This document shows positions 1-8,096 of a stretch of DNA of 64,000 nt, piece by piece. The stretch lies in contig OZ244795.1 of NCBI GenBank assembly GCA_965219925.1, positions 682,001-746,000 on the forward strand. Direction: 5' to 3'. How positions within the stretch are numbered: the first letter of the stretch is position 1; each line of letters starts with the position of its first letter. Position numbers and translations under genes: made by a program. The notes beneath the pieces are model-generated. The model did not search any database, was not told the DNA's origin, and saw nothing but the letters and a program-made list of their open reading frames with translations. This stretch comes from Bin87 sp965219925 (GTDB lineage: Bacteria > Chloroflexota > Dehalococcoidia > Lucifugimonadales > UBA3495).

Positions 1-2
1 TC

Positions 3-776
3 TTTCCTATCGACACAAGGCTGCACGAGCCCGTCACCATAGCATTGGACATCATGGACGGAGACAAGCTTATAGCCAGTTGCCCGGTTCGATTCACGGA
101 ACAGACCGGAGGTCCAAAGGGATCCATCTTTAGTGGGACTGATAGCACTGGTTGGTTGGAAACTCGACTGACGGTGAAGGTCGTGGAAAATGAGGTTGAA
201 GGCCAGTTTCGGCTGAATCCCAATTCTGCGATGCCAGCTGCCCTCGTTCCACTTTTCCGATGGCTTGATGCATGGCAGCCTCCTCGCCACCTCAAGATTC
301 GCTGGCGCGAGGACTTCGAGATGTACGGTGAAGTGAATAGACCCCTTGTGGCAGACGGGATCTTTGGCAGATTGGTTGAGGCGCTTGCCTATCTGCAGGA
401 CCGTAGCGGCATTTACTCGGAAATGCCATCCTCACTTAGTAACGAGGACGCACAGGAAATCGTCACTGTTGTGGCCCTGATGAAGGGGGGAAATATCGCC
501 CTCAAATGGAAATCTTTCAACCTGAGGTTGGATCGATGGGGCCCGGAGCTTAAAGAACTAGAGAGTGGTGGTGTGATGCAATTCATCTTCGAACACGAAA
601 CCTCTCTCAAGCTAGAGGGAGTAGTGATTCCGATAGGACGGATCCGAACTCATATCCCGTCGGCTCGTCTCGCCGACTGCGAATCCGTCCAACGAGACTT
701 GGCGTCCGGATCAGTTCCGCCCCTACGGCTGGTACCTGGAGATAGCAATGAGGCACAACGGTTCCTGGTGTCTTGA
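3..776 (+). CDS. Unknown protein, 5' end beyond window edge
   Basis: The reading frame is open from base 3 to a TGA at 774-776, so the gene very probably starts outside the window. The first in-window candidate starts are TTG at 45 and ATG at 54, but neither has a convincing ribosome-binding site and sensible-looking codons continue upstream of both. The visible part is about 257 residues, soluble, with no signal peptide or membrane segment and no motif I recognise. It has alternating acidic and hydrophobic segments, several Trp residues and a run ALVPLFRWLDAWQPP near the middle. I cannot assign a function. A 46-codon frame follows 5 bases downstream and may be cotranscribed. Codon use is less GC-biased than in the core genes, which fits an accessory origin (inference). 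Confidence 0.6.
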   Translation, partial: FPIDTRLHEPVTIALDIMDGDKLIASCPVRFTEQTGGPKGSIFSGTDSTGWLETRLTVKVVENEVEGQFRLNPNSAMPAALVPLFRWLDAWQPPRHLKIRWREDFEMYGEVNRPLVADGIFGRLVEALAYLQDRSGIYSEMPSSLSNEDAQEIVTVVALMKGGNIALKWKSFNLRLDRWGPELKELESGGVMQFIFEHETSLKLEGVVIPIGRIRTHIPSARLADCESVQRDLASGSVPPLRLVPGDSNEAQRFLVS

Positions 777-781
777 CCACG

Positions 782-922
782 ATGGAGGCCATACAGGTGA
801 TTACTTTTCCCTCTCGCCTAGTAGAACGGTACCACGTGGTTAAAGAGCATTACGGGAACGAGATGAGGTTTTCGTTCATTGAGAAAATGAGGGTCTCGGG
901 TGGCCCTGCGAGTGCTGGGTAG
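782..922 (+). CDS. Possible small protein of 46 aa
   Basis: An ATG frame starts 5 bases after the stop of the preceding gene and ends at TAG 920-922. The product would be small and mixed-charge (begins MEAIQVITFPSRLVERYHVV), with no recognised motif. Its only support is position, codon flow and the hairpin that follows at 954, so it may be chance. No function can be given. Confidence 0.3.
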   Translation: MEAIQVITFPSRLVERYHVVKEHYGNEMRFSFIEKMRVSGGPASAG

Positions 923-953
923 TGTTCTGCGCGCGTTATCTACGGAATGAGAA

Positions 954-983
954 CGCCGCCGGCCTTGGTCTGGCGGCGGCTTT
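954..983 (+). terminator. Possible terminator after the left-edge genes
   Basis: CGCCGCC (954-960) pairs with GGCGGCG (972-978) around an 11-base loop, followed by a short TTT. The U-tract is weak. It lies 32 bases after the small frame ending at 922, where a terminator for the rightward transcript would be expected. Confidence 0.35.
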
Positions 984-1112
984 GCTGCGAATGATTGTGT
1001 CCGATTCGTTGTTATGCTGGTGGCCGTGCTCGGTCTCTGCTCCGATTGGTTTTGTCGGTACAGTCATTGCAGCGCGTGCCGCCGGGTTTCGCCGGTTGGG
1101 GACACTCGCGTG

Positions 1113-1292
1113 TCAAGGGCGGTGCTCTTTGCGTTCATCGGGAGTTAGCGTAGCTTTGTTCGGCTTTCTGGGGTATTTGGGCTTGGCGGAGTTGGGCATC
1201 GCCTTTGCTCGCGGCTTGGGCGTAGCCTCGGCTGCAGGGCGTCGGGGCTTTTTAGCCGCCGGCTTCGGCTCATAGAACGGATTGGTGGGCAT
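1113..1292 (-). CDS. Possible basic Lys/Pro/Ala-rich small protein
   Basis: A minus-strand frame runs from ATG at 1292 to TGA at 1113-1115 (59 aa). The frame stays open upstream to about 1424 without another ATG. The product is strongly basic with PAAKKPRRPAAEATPKPRAK-type composition, like histone H1-like tails or nucleic-acid-binding linkers. It lies on the same strand as the zinc-ribbon frame at 1468-1662 but beyond the terminator at 1412-1443. It could be a remnant of a larger protein, because the translated stretch upstream of the ATG (TFEWEFDFP) also reads like protein. No family is recognised. Confidence 0.3.
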   Translation of the reverse strand: MPTNPFYEPKPAAKKPRRPAAEATPKPRAKAMPNSAKPKYPRKPNKATLTPDERKEHRP

Positions 1293-1406
1293 CGGGAAGT
1301 CGAACTCCCACTCGAATGTTGTGCCTACTGCCCACTTGTGCGGGTTGGTGTGGGGTGTGTTCGGGTAACGGTGTTGGTCTAGGGTAACTGTCTGCTCTCG
1401 TCGGAA

Positions 1407-1443
1407 TAAAAATGACCGTGGGCATCAAGGTGCCCGCGGTCAT
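1407..1443 (-). terminator. Rho-independent terminator, minus strand
   Basis: ATGACCGTGGGC (1412-1423) and GCCCGCGGTCAT (1432-1443) form a 12-bp stem with one G-U pair around an 8-base loop. On the minus strand the stem is followed by TTTTTATT. It lies 24 bases past the stop of the zinc-ribbon frame, which supports that frame, or at least a leftward transcript from the tmRNA side, being real. Confidence 0.75.
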
Positions 1444-1467
1444 AATCGCTTGAGCGTTTTTCCGGGG

Positions 1468-1662
1468 TCAGGTGGCGACGGTCCTGTCCGGCATTTCCTT
1501 TTGGATCGGTTGGGTTTCAGGTTTACTCTGGCGGTCTCGTTCTTTGTGTCGCGCTTTCATTTGCCGGCGTTTTTCCGTGCAATCCGGGCAATAGGCTGTG
1601 CCAGGTGTGGCGGCACTTCGGCAACTGGCGCAGAGGCCGAGTTCCTTGCGGCGTTCGCGCAA
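1468..1662 (-). CDS. Small zinc-ribbon protein, possibly 5'-truncated
   Basis: The frame from TTG at 1662 encodes 64 residues with two CxxC knuckles (CASC and CPDC, 13 residues apart) followed by a basic tail. This is a treble-clef/zinc-ribbon signature of the kind seen in small phage or plasmid proteins. The frame is open further upstream, through about 50 sensible codons, to a TAG at 1867-1869 inside the tmRNA gene. That stretch contains no ATG, GTG or TTG start. The real protein may therefore have been longer and cut at the tmRNA 3' end by integration or excision of an element (inference). A strong terminator follows. No specific function is assigned. Confidence 0.4.
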   Translation of the reverse strand: MRERRKELGLCASCRSAATPGTAYCPDCTEKRRQMKARHKERDRQSKPETQPIQKEMPDRTVAT

Positions 1663-1818
1663 ACGCTTCTCGTAATCTCGTCGGACTTGTTTACGTTGCT
1701 CGGCGGTTTTAGGATTCTTCCTGTCGTACTCAGCATAAGGCGGGTACGCCTTCTTCAGGTCGACTTGGAAGGAGGGTAGAGGGATGACGTACTCGGCGGT
1801 ACGTTCTATTGTCCAATT

Positions 1819-2176
1819 TGGTGGAGACGGGGGAGAGTCGAACTCCCCGTCCAGAAACTTCCCTGACTAGATGTGCTACAAGCTTGTTCGGCGTTTTGAT
1901 CTCGCCGCTACGGACTCTCGCCGACCGGATTCCGTGGCAGCCAACCGATAAAAACTATGGCACGCGACCATCGGTGTCGTCGGTGTTGCATCCCAGAAAA
2001 TATTGTACGTCCGCGTCCCAGTCTCCGGGCAACCCGGTAGCAAACGTAGCCGCCTTAAGCGGCTAGTGCGAATTCACGTTCGCCAGTTACTTGTTTGCCA
2101 CTGTTTTTAGCGAGGGCAGCAGCAACCTCGGCTTGCAATCCGTCAGAAACCGCTCCTGTCGAACCCGCGCGTCCCC
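1819..2176 (-). ncRNA. ssrA: Transfer-messenger RNA (tmRNA)
   Basis: tmRNA rescues stalled ribosomes by acting first as a tRNA(Ala) and then as a short mRNA (trans-translation with SmpB). The minus strand begins GGGGACG at 2176 and ends CGTCTCCACCA at 1819. These arms form a 7-bp acceptor stem with one G-U pair, and CCA is encoded. Near the 3' end, GGACGGGGAGTTCGACTCTCCC is the typical T-arm. The tag frame lies at 2055-2084. Length is 358 nt, normal for a one-piece tmRNA. smpB is not in the window. The 3' end is a common integration site and borders an accessory-looking segment. Confidence 0.95.
2055..2084 (-). other. tmRNA-encoded proteolysis tag
   Basis: Within ssrA the minus strand reads GGC GAA CGT GAA TTC GCA CTA GCC GCT TAA, giving GEREFALAA. 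The resume codon is inferred by analogy with the Dehalococcoides tag (GERELVLAG as I recall). The frame is also open a few codons upstream (NSGKQVT), so the exact resume codon is not proven. The Ala-Leu-Ala-Ala end is the classic ClpXP-type degron. Confidence 0.7.
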
Positions 2177-2295
2177 AACTTGACCAGTCGTAAGGTTGAT
2201 CGCCCTACGACTTGTTCTAATCATATCACAATCATCCGCAGCACAGCCGCCCGCAGCACAATGAGAAAATTGCGAAACTCCAGTCCCTGCCTTGT

Positions 2296-2418
2296 GTCAT
2301 TGCGAGGAGCGCAGCCGCTCGTGGCGAGCCTGTCGAACCACGCGGCAATCCCGTTGCAGCAACGTCGGCGGTTGCAGCGACGAGATTGCAACCCCTGCAT
2401 CGAGTACGGGGGCGCATT
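2296..2418. repeat. Dispersed palindromic repeat, divergent copy A
   Basis: A copy of the dispersed repeat. It starts GTCATTGCGAGGAGCGCAG and returns with ACGAGATTGC, followed by a CATCGAGTACGGGGGCGCA end. It lies between ssrA and the 16S promoter. A CGAGCCTGTCGAACCACG insertion is a second common short repeat. The rest of 2177-2503 shows no gene I can support. Confidence 0.7.
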
Positions 2419-2503
2419 GGGCGGTTATACTCGGCAACGTACCGGAGACCTGATTCCGGCAGGCGGCTGGATCATGCTGTGTTAATTGCGTGTAAGGAGG
2501 GTG

Positions 2504-2532
2504 TTGACAAGGGTGGGTGAAAGGAGTATTGT
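2504..2532 (+). promoter_or_regulatory. Promoter of the 16S rRNA gene
   Basis: A perfect -35 TTGACA (2504-2509) is followed after 17 bases by TATTGT (2527-2532), a near-consensus -10. Transcription would start near 2540, about 50 bases before the upstream arm of the 16S processing stem. This is what a strong housekeeping sigma promoter for a single rRNA gene should look like. Confidence 0.8.
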
Positions 2533-2590
2533 GTCGGCAATCGGCTCCCGTTGATGGCGACGCCGTCCGGATTGTCGAAGCACTTTAACA

Positions 2591-2612
2591 GTTGAATAGT
2601 GGAAGGAAGTAA
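2591..2612 (+). other. Upstream arm of 16S precursor processing stem
   Basis: GTTGAATAGTGGAAGGAAGTAA pairs with 4327-4348 downstream of the 16S gene over 22 positions with one G-U pair. It loops out the whole rRNA, as expected for an RNase III cleavage stem. The pairing is seen directly; the enzyme is inferred. Confidence 0.85.
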
Positions 2613-2620
2613 GGTTCATA

Positions 2621-4137
<1,517 letters not shown>

Positions 4138-4326
4138 GGGAGTTCCAAGTCTGATAAGGTTGCGTATGCTTCCGCAGTCGGACTCACTCCTATGGTCAAT
4201 CAGCGGATGTTCCTGCTCCTCGGGTCGTCTGGTCGAGCTCTTCAGGCTCCCGGATCCAGAGTGCAGGCTCCATTAGAAAATCCGCTGTTTCCCGACACTA
4301 AGTCGGACATATTCTCTACGAATTTT

Positions 4327-4348
4327 TTACTTCCTTTCACTATTCAAC
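4327..4348 (+). other. Downstream arm of 16S precursor processing stem
   Basis: TTACTTCCTTTCACTATTCAAC is the complement of 2591-2612, with one G-U. The stretch between the 16S end and this arm (4135-4326) contains no tRNA or gene that I can see. Confidence 0.85.
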
Positions 4349-4369
4349 CGCTAAAGAGCACCATTAGAA

Positions 4370-4398
4370 ACGGACCTCTCACTGCAGGTCCGTTTTTC
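4370..4398 (+). terminator. Rho-independent terminator of the 16S unit
   Basis: ACGGACCT (4370-4377) and AGGTCCGT (4386-4393) form an 8-bp stem with an 8-base loop, followed by TTTTTCTT. It closes the 16S transcript 22 bases after the processing stem, which shows the gene is a stand-alone transcription unit. Confidence 0.88.
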
Positions 4399-4508
4399 TT
4401 TGGCTACGCACCCCTCCAATGCTTCCCGTTCGATCCAGCGGCATTTGTCATTTTGGCTCGATCGCCATCAACCAGCCGCCACTATGGCGTTCCTATCCCG
4501 GCACAGGA

Positions 4509-4620
4509 CCTTTTCAAAGTCCTCCGACCTCCGCTCATGGTGAGATTGTCGAACCATCGGCAACCGTCCTTCGACAGGCTCAGGACGAGGGGATGGTTAA
4601 TTTCCACAACTTTGAAAAGG
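4509..4620. repeat. Inverted repeat around a TTCGACAGGCTCAGGA motif
   Basis: CCTTTTCAAAGT (4509-4520) is exactly inverted as ACTTTGAAAAGG (4609-4620). Between the arms lie TTGTCGAACCATCGG and CCTTCGACAGGCTCAGGACG, a dispersed short palindromic repeat type also seen in pieces near 2325, 45890 and 57765. It occupies the gap between the 16S terminator and thiL. No gene is supported here. Confidence 0.6.
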
Positions 4621-4682
4621 CCCTATCCCGGTCGGGCGGCGCAGGTAATTCCCGCTTTTCTTTGCTATCATAATCGCCGCTG

Positions 4683-5708
4683 ATGCGTATTTCCGAACTG
4701 GGCGAATTCGGCCTGATCGACCTGGTCCAACAATGGACCAAACCCGTCGCCGCCGGTCTAACCGGCGATGAGGCTTTCCGGTTGACGGTTGGCAATGGCG
4801 ACGATGCCGCCGCTGCCACGTTCTTCCGTGGCCCGGTTACTGAGTTCTACACGACCGACACCATGGTCGACGGAATCCATTTCACCACGGCCACAACCCC
4901 GTGGCGGGACCTCGGTTGGAAGGCGATGGCGTCCAACATCAGCGATATCGCAGCAATGGGCGGCGTCCCGACCTGGGCTTTGGTTACTCTGGGTCTGCCT
5001 CCGGACACGTTGGTCGCCGACATCGCTGAGTTATATCTCGGAATGACCGGCATTTGCCAGGAATATCAGGCTCAAATCATCGGTGGAGATATGGTCAGCT
5101 CCCCGGTTGTTTTCGTTACCGTAGCTCTGACGGGCATCTCCGAAGCGGCTCCCATGGTCAGATCCGGCGCCAAACCCGGTCACCAGGTTGCGGTAACCGG
5201 CCCGGTGGGCGGTTCCGGCGGGGGATTGAAGTTGCTGCTGGACGGCTCAGACACCGGTGGTCAGGCCGCCACCGCTCTCGTGCAGCAGCATCGACGCCCA
5301 CGGCCACACGTCCCCGAGGCCAATGTTCTTGTTGCGGCGGGAGTCGGCGTCGCCATGGACGTGAGCGACGGTTTGGCAGATGATCTCGGAAAGCTATGCT
5401 CGTCCAGCGGGGTTTCCGCGCGTATTCTGTTAGAATCCGTACCCGTTCCCGAGGCTCTCAGGGAGATTTTCCCCGACCAATGGCAAAGGTTGGCGCTGTA
5501 CGGCGGAGAGGATTACGTTCTTATGTTTACCACTCCACCGGACGTCATGGCGTTAGCGGTAAACAGTCTGCCGTCGGCAGCCATCATCGGAGAAATCACG
5601 TCCGGCGCGCCGGGACAGGTTACTATTATCGACACCGATGGGACATCCATATCGCGCCACGGATCCGGTTGGGACCACTTCGCTAACCCGGATACATCAG
5701 CACAATAG
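4683..5708 (+). CDS. thiL: Thiamine-monophosphate kinase
   Basis: ThiL phosphorylates thiamine monophosphate with ATP to thiamine diphosphate, the last step of cofactor synthesis. The 341-residue product has the family length. It shows the AIRS-family signatures: E-GLID near the N-terminus, NGDDAAAATFF near residues 38-48, TTDTMVDGIHF, GLGWKAMASNISDIAAMGG, GGDMVSSPV, a central MDVSDGLADDLGKLC and a late GGEDYVLMF. The start is ATG 4683. tsaE begins 10 bases after the stop, so the two are probably cotranscribed. No other thiamine gene is nearby. Confidence 0.95.
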   Translation: MRISELGEFGLIDLVQQWTKPVAAGLTGDEAFRLTVGNGDDAAAATFFRGPVTEFYTTDTMVDGIHFTTATTPWRDLGWKAMASNISDIAAMGGVPTWALVTLGLPPDTLVADIAELYLGMTGICQEYQAQIIGGDMVSSPVVFVTVALTGISEAAPMVRSGAKPGHQVAVTGPVGGSGGGLKLLLDGSDTGGQAATALVQQHRRPRPHVPEANVLVAAGVGVAMDVSDGLADDLGKLCSSSGVSARILLESVPVPEALREIFPDQWQRLALYGGEDYVLMFTTPPDVMALAVNSLPSAAIIGEITSGAPGQVTIIDTDGTSISRHGSGWDHFANPDTSAQ

Positions 5709-5717
5709 CCTGCCACC

Positions 5718-6263
5718 GTGGACTCCCTCACCATCTACACCAACAGCGCCAGCGAAACGCGGGCCGCCGGACATCTGATCGGCGAATTCGCCCGCGCTGG
5801 CGACGTGTTTTTACTGACCGGTCCCCTGGGAGCCGGCAAAACCTGCCTGCTCCAGGGCATCGCCCAGGGACTGGGCGTCGTCGAATATGCTCGCAGCCCC
5901 ACCTTCGTGCTGGCAACACGATACCAGGGTCGTCTAACTCTGCATCATGCCGACCTCTACCGCATCGGCGATCCGGCCGAGGCCTGGGACCTGGGACTGG
6001 AAGACGTCATCATTGCCGGCGATGACGTGCTGGCCGTGGAATGGGCCGACCGCGCCTCCGATTTGTTTCCGGACGATGCGCTCTGGATCGCGCTGGACTA
6101 CGTTATCGGCGCCGAGCCAGCCTGCGAAACCGTGCCCGACGACGACGGATCGATCCCCAGCCGACACAGTATCACCATCGACGAATCCCCGCCCCGTTTC
6201 GCAGAGCTTCTCCGCCGGTTGGCTGAATACGCCCCCGGCGCGACATCCGGATCGACTCCATAA
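5718..6263 (+). CDS. tsaE: tRNA t6A synthesis ATPase TsaE
   Basis: TsaE is the ATPase subunit that works with TsaB and TsaD to make N6-threonylcarbamoyladenosine at tRNA position 37. The P-loop GPLGAGKT lies at residues 35-42, followed by SPTFVLATRY, HHADLYRIGDPAEAWDLGLED and LAVEWADRASDLFP, all family hallmarks. It starts with GTG 5718. Its stop TAA (6261-6263) overlaps the A of the tsaB ATG, indicating translational coupling. At 181 aa it is slightly long, with a C-terminal tail of about 30 residues. Confidence 0.95.
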   Translation: MDSLTIYTNSASETRAAGHLIGEFARAGDVFLLTGPLGAGKTCLLQGIAQGLGVVEYARSPTFVLATRYQGRLTLHHADLYRIGDPAEAWDLGLEDVIIAGDDVLAVEWADRASDLFPDDALWIALDYVIGAEPACETVPDDDGSIPSRHSITIDESPPRFAELLRRLAEYAPGATSGSTP

Positions 6264-7000
6264 TGCTGTTGGCTATCGACACTTCTTCGCGATTCGCCGG
6301 CGTCGCCCTCGCTGACGACGACGGCGCCGTCATCGACGCTCGCGTATGGCGCTCCCGCGCCAATCACACCGCGCAATTGATGCCGGCGCTCAGCCGCATT
6401 CTCCAGGACAACAAAGTCACGGTAGTTGAACTCATGGCTGTGTCGGTCGCATTGGGGCCCGGGCCGTTCAGCGCCCTGCGAGTGGGAGTTAGCGCTGCCA
6501 AGGGACTTGCAATCGCCGCCAACTTGCCCATTATCGGAATCGACACCCTGACGTTGGAAGCCGGGCCACACTGGCAGCCCGGGATCGTGGTTGCCTCCTG
6601 GCTGGAAGCCGGGCGAAACGAAGTCGCTGCTGCATGGTTCAACGGCCCTGGAAACAGGATAAAAGCCGACGCAATCACCACGCCCGAAGAATTGCTTTCC
6701 CAAGACCTGTCAGAACGCCCCTCCACGCTCTATTGTGGGGAAGCCGCGCACATCCGCCGGGATGCGATCCGCTCATTCCACGCCGGGTCCCAAGCACCTA
6801 CCAGCCCGCGCGTCGTGGCGCCCTGGACGCCGGCGGACCGATTGTGGCAGTTGGCCGCGTCAGCCGCTGAGCAAGTCCGCGCCGAAACATTCAGCGATCT
6901 CTCCACTCTGCAACCCTACTACTTGAGAATGCCGAGCATCGGCGCTCCCAAGCGACGCGACCGCGTGGCGCAGGGCAGACCCGGTTCGGCAAATCGCTGA
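6263..7000 (+). CDS. tsaB: tRNA t6A synthesis protein TsaB
   Basis: TsaB is the non-catalytic Kae1-like scaffold that binds TsaD and TsaE. The N-terminus MLLAIDTSSRFAGVALAD is the ASKHA phosphate-1 motif. It is followed by AQLMPALSRIL, VALGPGPFSALRVGVSAAKG and a less conserved second half, as usual for TsaB. Length is 245 aa. The ATG overlaps the tsaE stop by one base. tsaD is not in the window. Confidence 0.93.
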   Translation: MLLAIDTSSRFAGVALADDDGAVIDARVWRSRANHTAQLMPALSRILQDNKVTVVELMAVSVALGPGPFSALRVGVSAAKGLAIAANLPIIGIDTLTLEAGPHWQPGIVVASWLEAGRNEVAAAWFNGPGNRIKADAITTPEELLSQDLSERPSTLYCGEAAHIRRDAIRSFHAGSQAPTSPRVVAPWTPADRLWQLAASAAEQVRAETFSDLSTLQPYYLRMPSIGAPKRRDRVAQGRPGSANR

Positions 7001-7054
7001 ATTAATATAATGACCTTCAATCCCAATCAATAGCCACAGGAGCATGAAACATCC

Positions 7055-7507
7055 ATGGAACGAACGTTTGTCGCAATCAAACCGGACGGTGTGCAAAGGG
7101 GAATGGTCGGCGATGTGATCACCCGGTTAGAACGCCGAGGCCTGAAATTGGTCGCCATCCGCATGATGTTGGTGGATGATGAGCTGGCCCGCCGTCACTA
7201 CGGTGAACACGTGGACCGCCCGTTCTTTGCCGGGCTGGTGTCGTTCATCACGTCCGGGCCAATCGTGGCCATGATTTGGGAAGCCAACAACGCGGTGGCC
7301 CTGGCCCGGCAATCCATGGGAGCCACCAATCCGGCCGAGGCCGCTCCCGGCACTATCCGCGGGGATTTTGGCATCGATATTGGCCGCAACATCGTACACG
7401 GCTCCGACAGTGCAGAGTCGGCAACCCGCGAAATCGGATTGTTCTTCGGCGATGGAGCGGGCCTGGATTACAGCCGCAACACCGATGAATGGATCACAGA
7501 ATCCTGA
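7055..7507 (+). CDS. ndk: Nucleoside diphosphate kinase
   Basis: Ndk transfers phosphate from ATP to other NDPs through a phospho-histidine. The N-terminus ERTFVAIKPDGVQRG, the nucleotide-binding stretch and NIVHGSDSAESATREI carrying the active-site His are all present. At 150 aa it is full length. A TATAAT lies at 7006-7011, just upstream of the 5' leader. The only clear purine-rich site (AGGAG near 7039) is rather far from ATG 7055, but the conserved N-terminus fixes the start. The 3' end overlaps rsfS by 14 bases, tail to tail. Confidence 0.97.
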   Translation: MERTFVAIKPDGVQRGMVGDVITRLERRGLKLVAIRMMLVDDELARRHYGEHVDRPFFAGLVSFITSGPIVAMIWEANNAVALARQSMGATNPAEAAPGTIRGDFGIDIGRNIVHGSDSAESATREIGLFFGDGAGLDYSRNTDEWITES

Positions 7508-7859
7508 CTACCTGCGGAGCCCGATTCCACAACCGCTCCAGATTAAAAAACTCGCGCTCTTCGGGTCCAAAGATATGGATAACCACATCGGCGAAATCGA
7601 GCAGAACCCATCCCGAGACCGGAGTACCCTCTCGATGATGAACGGCCACTCCGGCCTCTTTCATTGCCTTGGCTAAGTCTTCTTCCAGCGCCTCGATCTG
7701 TCGCACCGATTGTGCGGTCATCACCACAAAATAATCCGCGAATCCGGTCAACTCTCGCAGGTCGAGCATAACGATGTCGCCGGCCAGGTTTTCCGCCGCC
7801 ACATCAACCGCCAGGCGAGCCACGTCGGTGGTGCTGAGGGTGTTGAGATTAGTCATCAT
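7494..7859 (-). CDS. rsfS: Ribosomal silencing factor RsfS
   Basis: RsfS (Iojap/YbeB family) binds ribosomal protein L14 and blocks subunit joining in slow growth. The 121-aa product shows the family pattern: LAENLAGDIVMLDLRELTGF-like core, ADYFVVMTAQSVRQIEALE, GWVLLDFADVVIHIFGPEEREFFNLERLW. Start is the first of two adjacent ATGs at 7859. It is convergent with ndk and overlaps its end by 14 bases. The usual neighbours (nadD, obgE) are absent, so the gene is isolated here. Confidence 0.94.
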   Translation of the reverse strand: MMTNLNTLSTTDVARLAVDVAAENLAGDIVMLDLRELTGFADYFVVMTAQSVRQIEALEEDLAKAMKEAGVAVHHREGTPVSGWVLLDFADVVIHIFGPEEREFFNLERLWNRAPQVVRIL

Positions 7860-7960
7860 TTGGGTTGAACAATGAGGGTCGCCAACTGGGGGCGTATCCG
7901 CCCGTTTTCAGGTTGGTACGAGTATAGAGGCGGGGCCGGTCGCCTTGCAATCCCCATCAT

Positions 7961-7978
7961 TTGTGATATATTACACAA
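7961..7978. promoter_or_regulatory. Imperfect palindrome, candidate operator upstream of gltB
   Basis: TTGTGATATATTACACAA is a near-perfect dyad (TTGTG...CACAA) in the divergent rsfS-gltB gap, about 120 bases before the gltB start. It resembles CRP/FNR-type boxes (TGTGA-N6-TCACA) and contains an A+T-rich centre that could also serve as a -10. Its role in regulating glutamate synthase is inference. Confidence 0.4.
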
Positions 7979-8096
7979 GTCAACATGCCAGCGATGCTGT
8001 AGCTATTAATTGCCCATTTCAAGGGGGGCTTTGTCGCGACTGGCCCGGCCTGAGGCCAGTCTTGTTGTTTGGTACATAGTGAGCAAGGGTGCAACC

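Noticed and set aside
4192..4683. Long open frame (163 codons) between 16S and thiL
   Set aside because: It spans the 16S processing stem, the terminator and an inverted repeat. The composition is not protein-like and no ribosome-binding site is present.
8010..8096. Extension of gltB to an upstream start
   Set aside because: It would add 29 residues before the short propeptide; the sequence is not conserved-looking and ATG 8097 gives the normal distance to Cys22.
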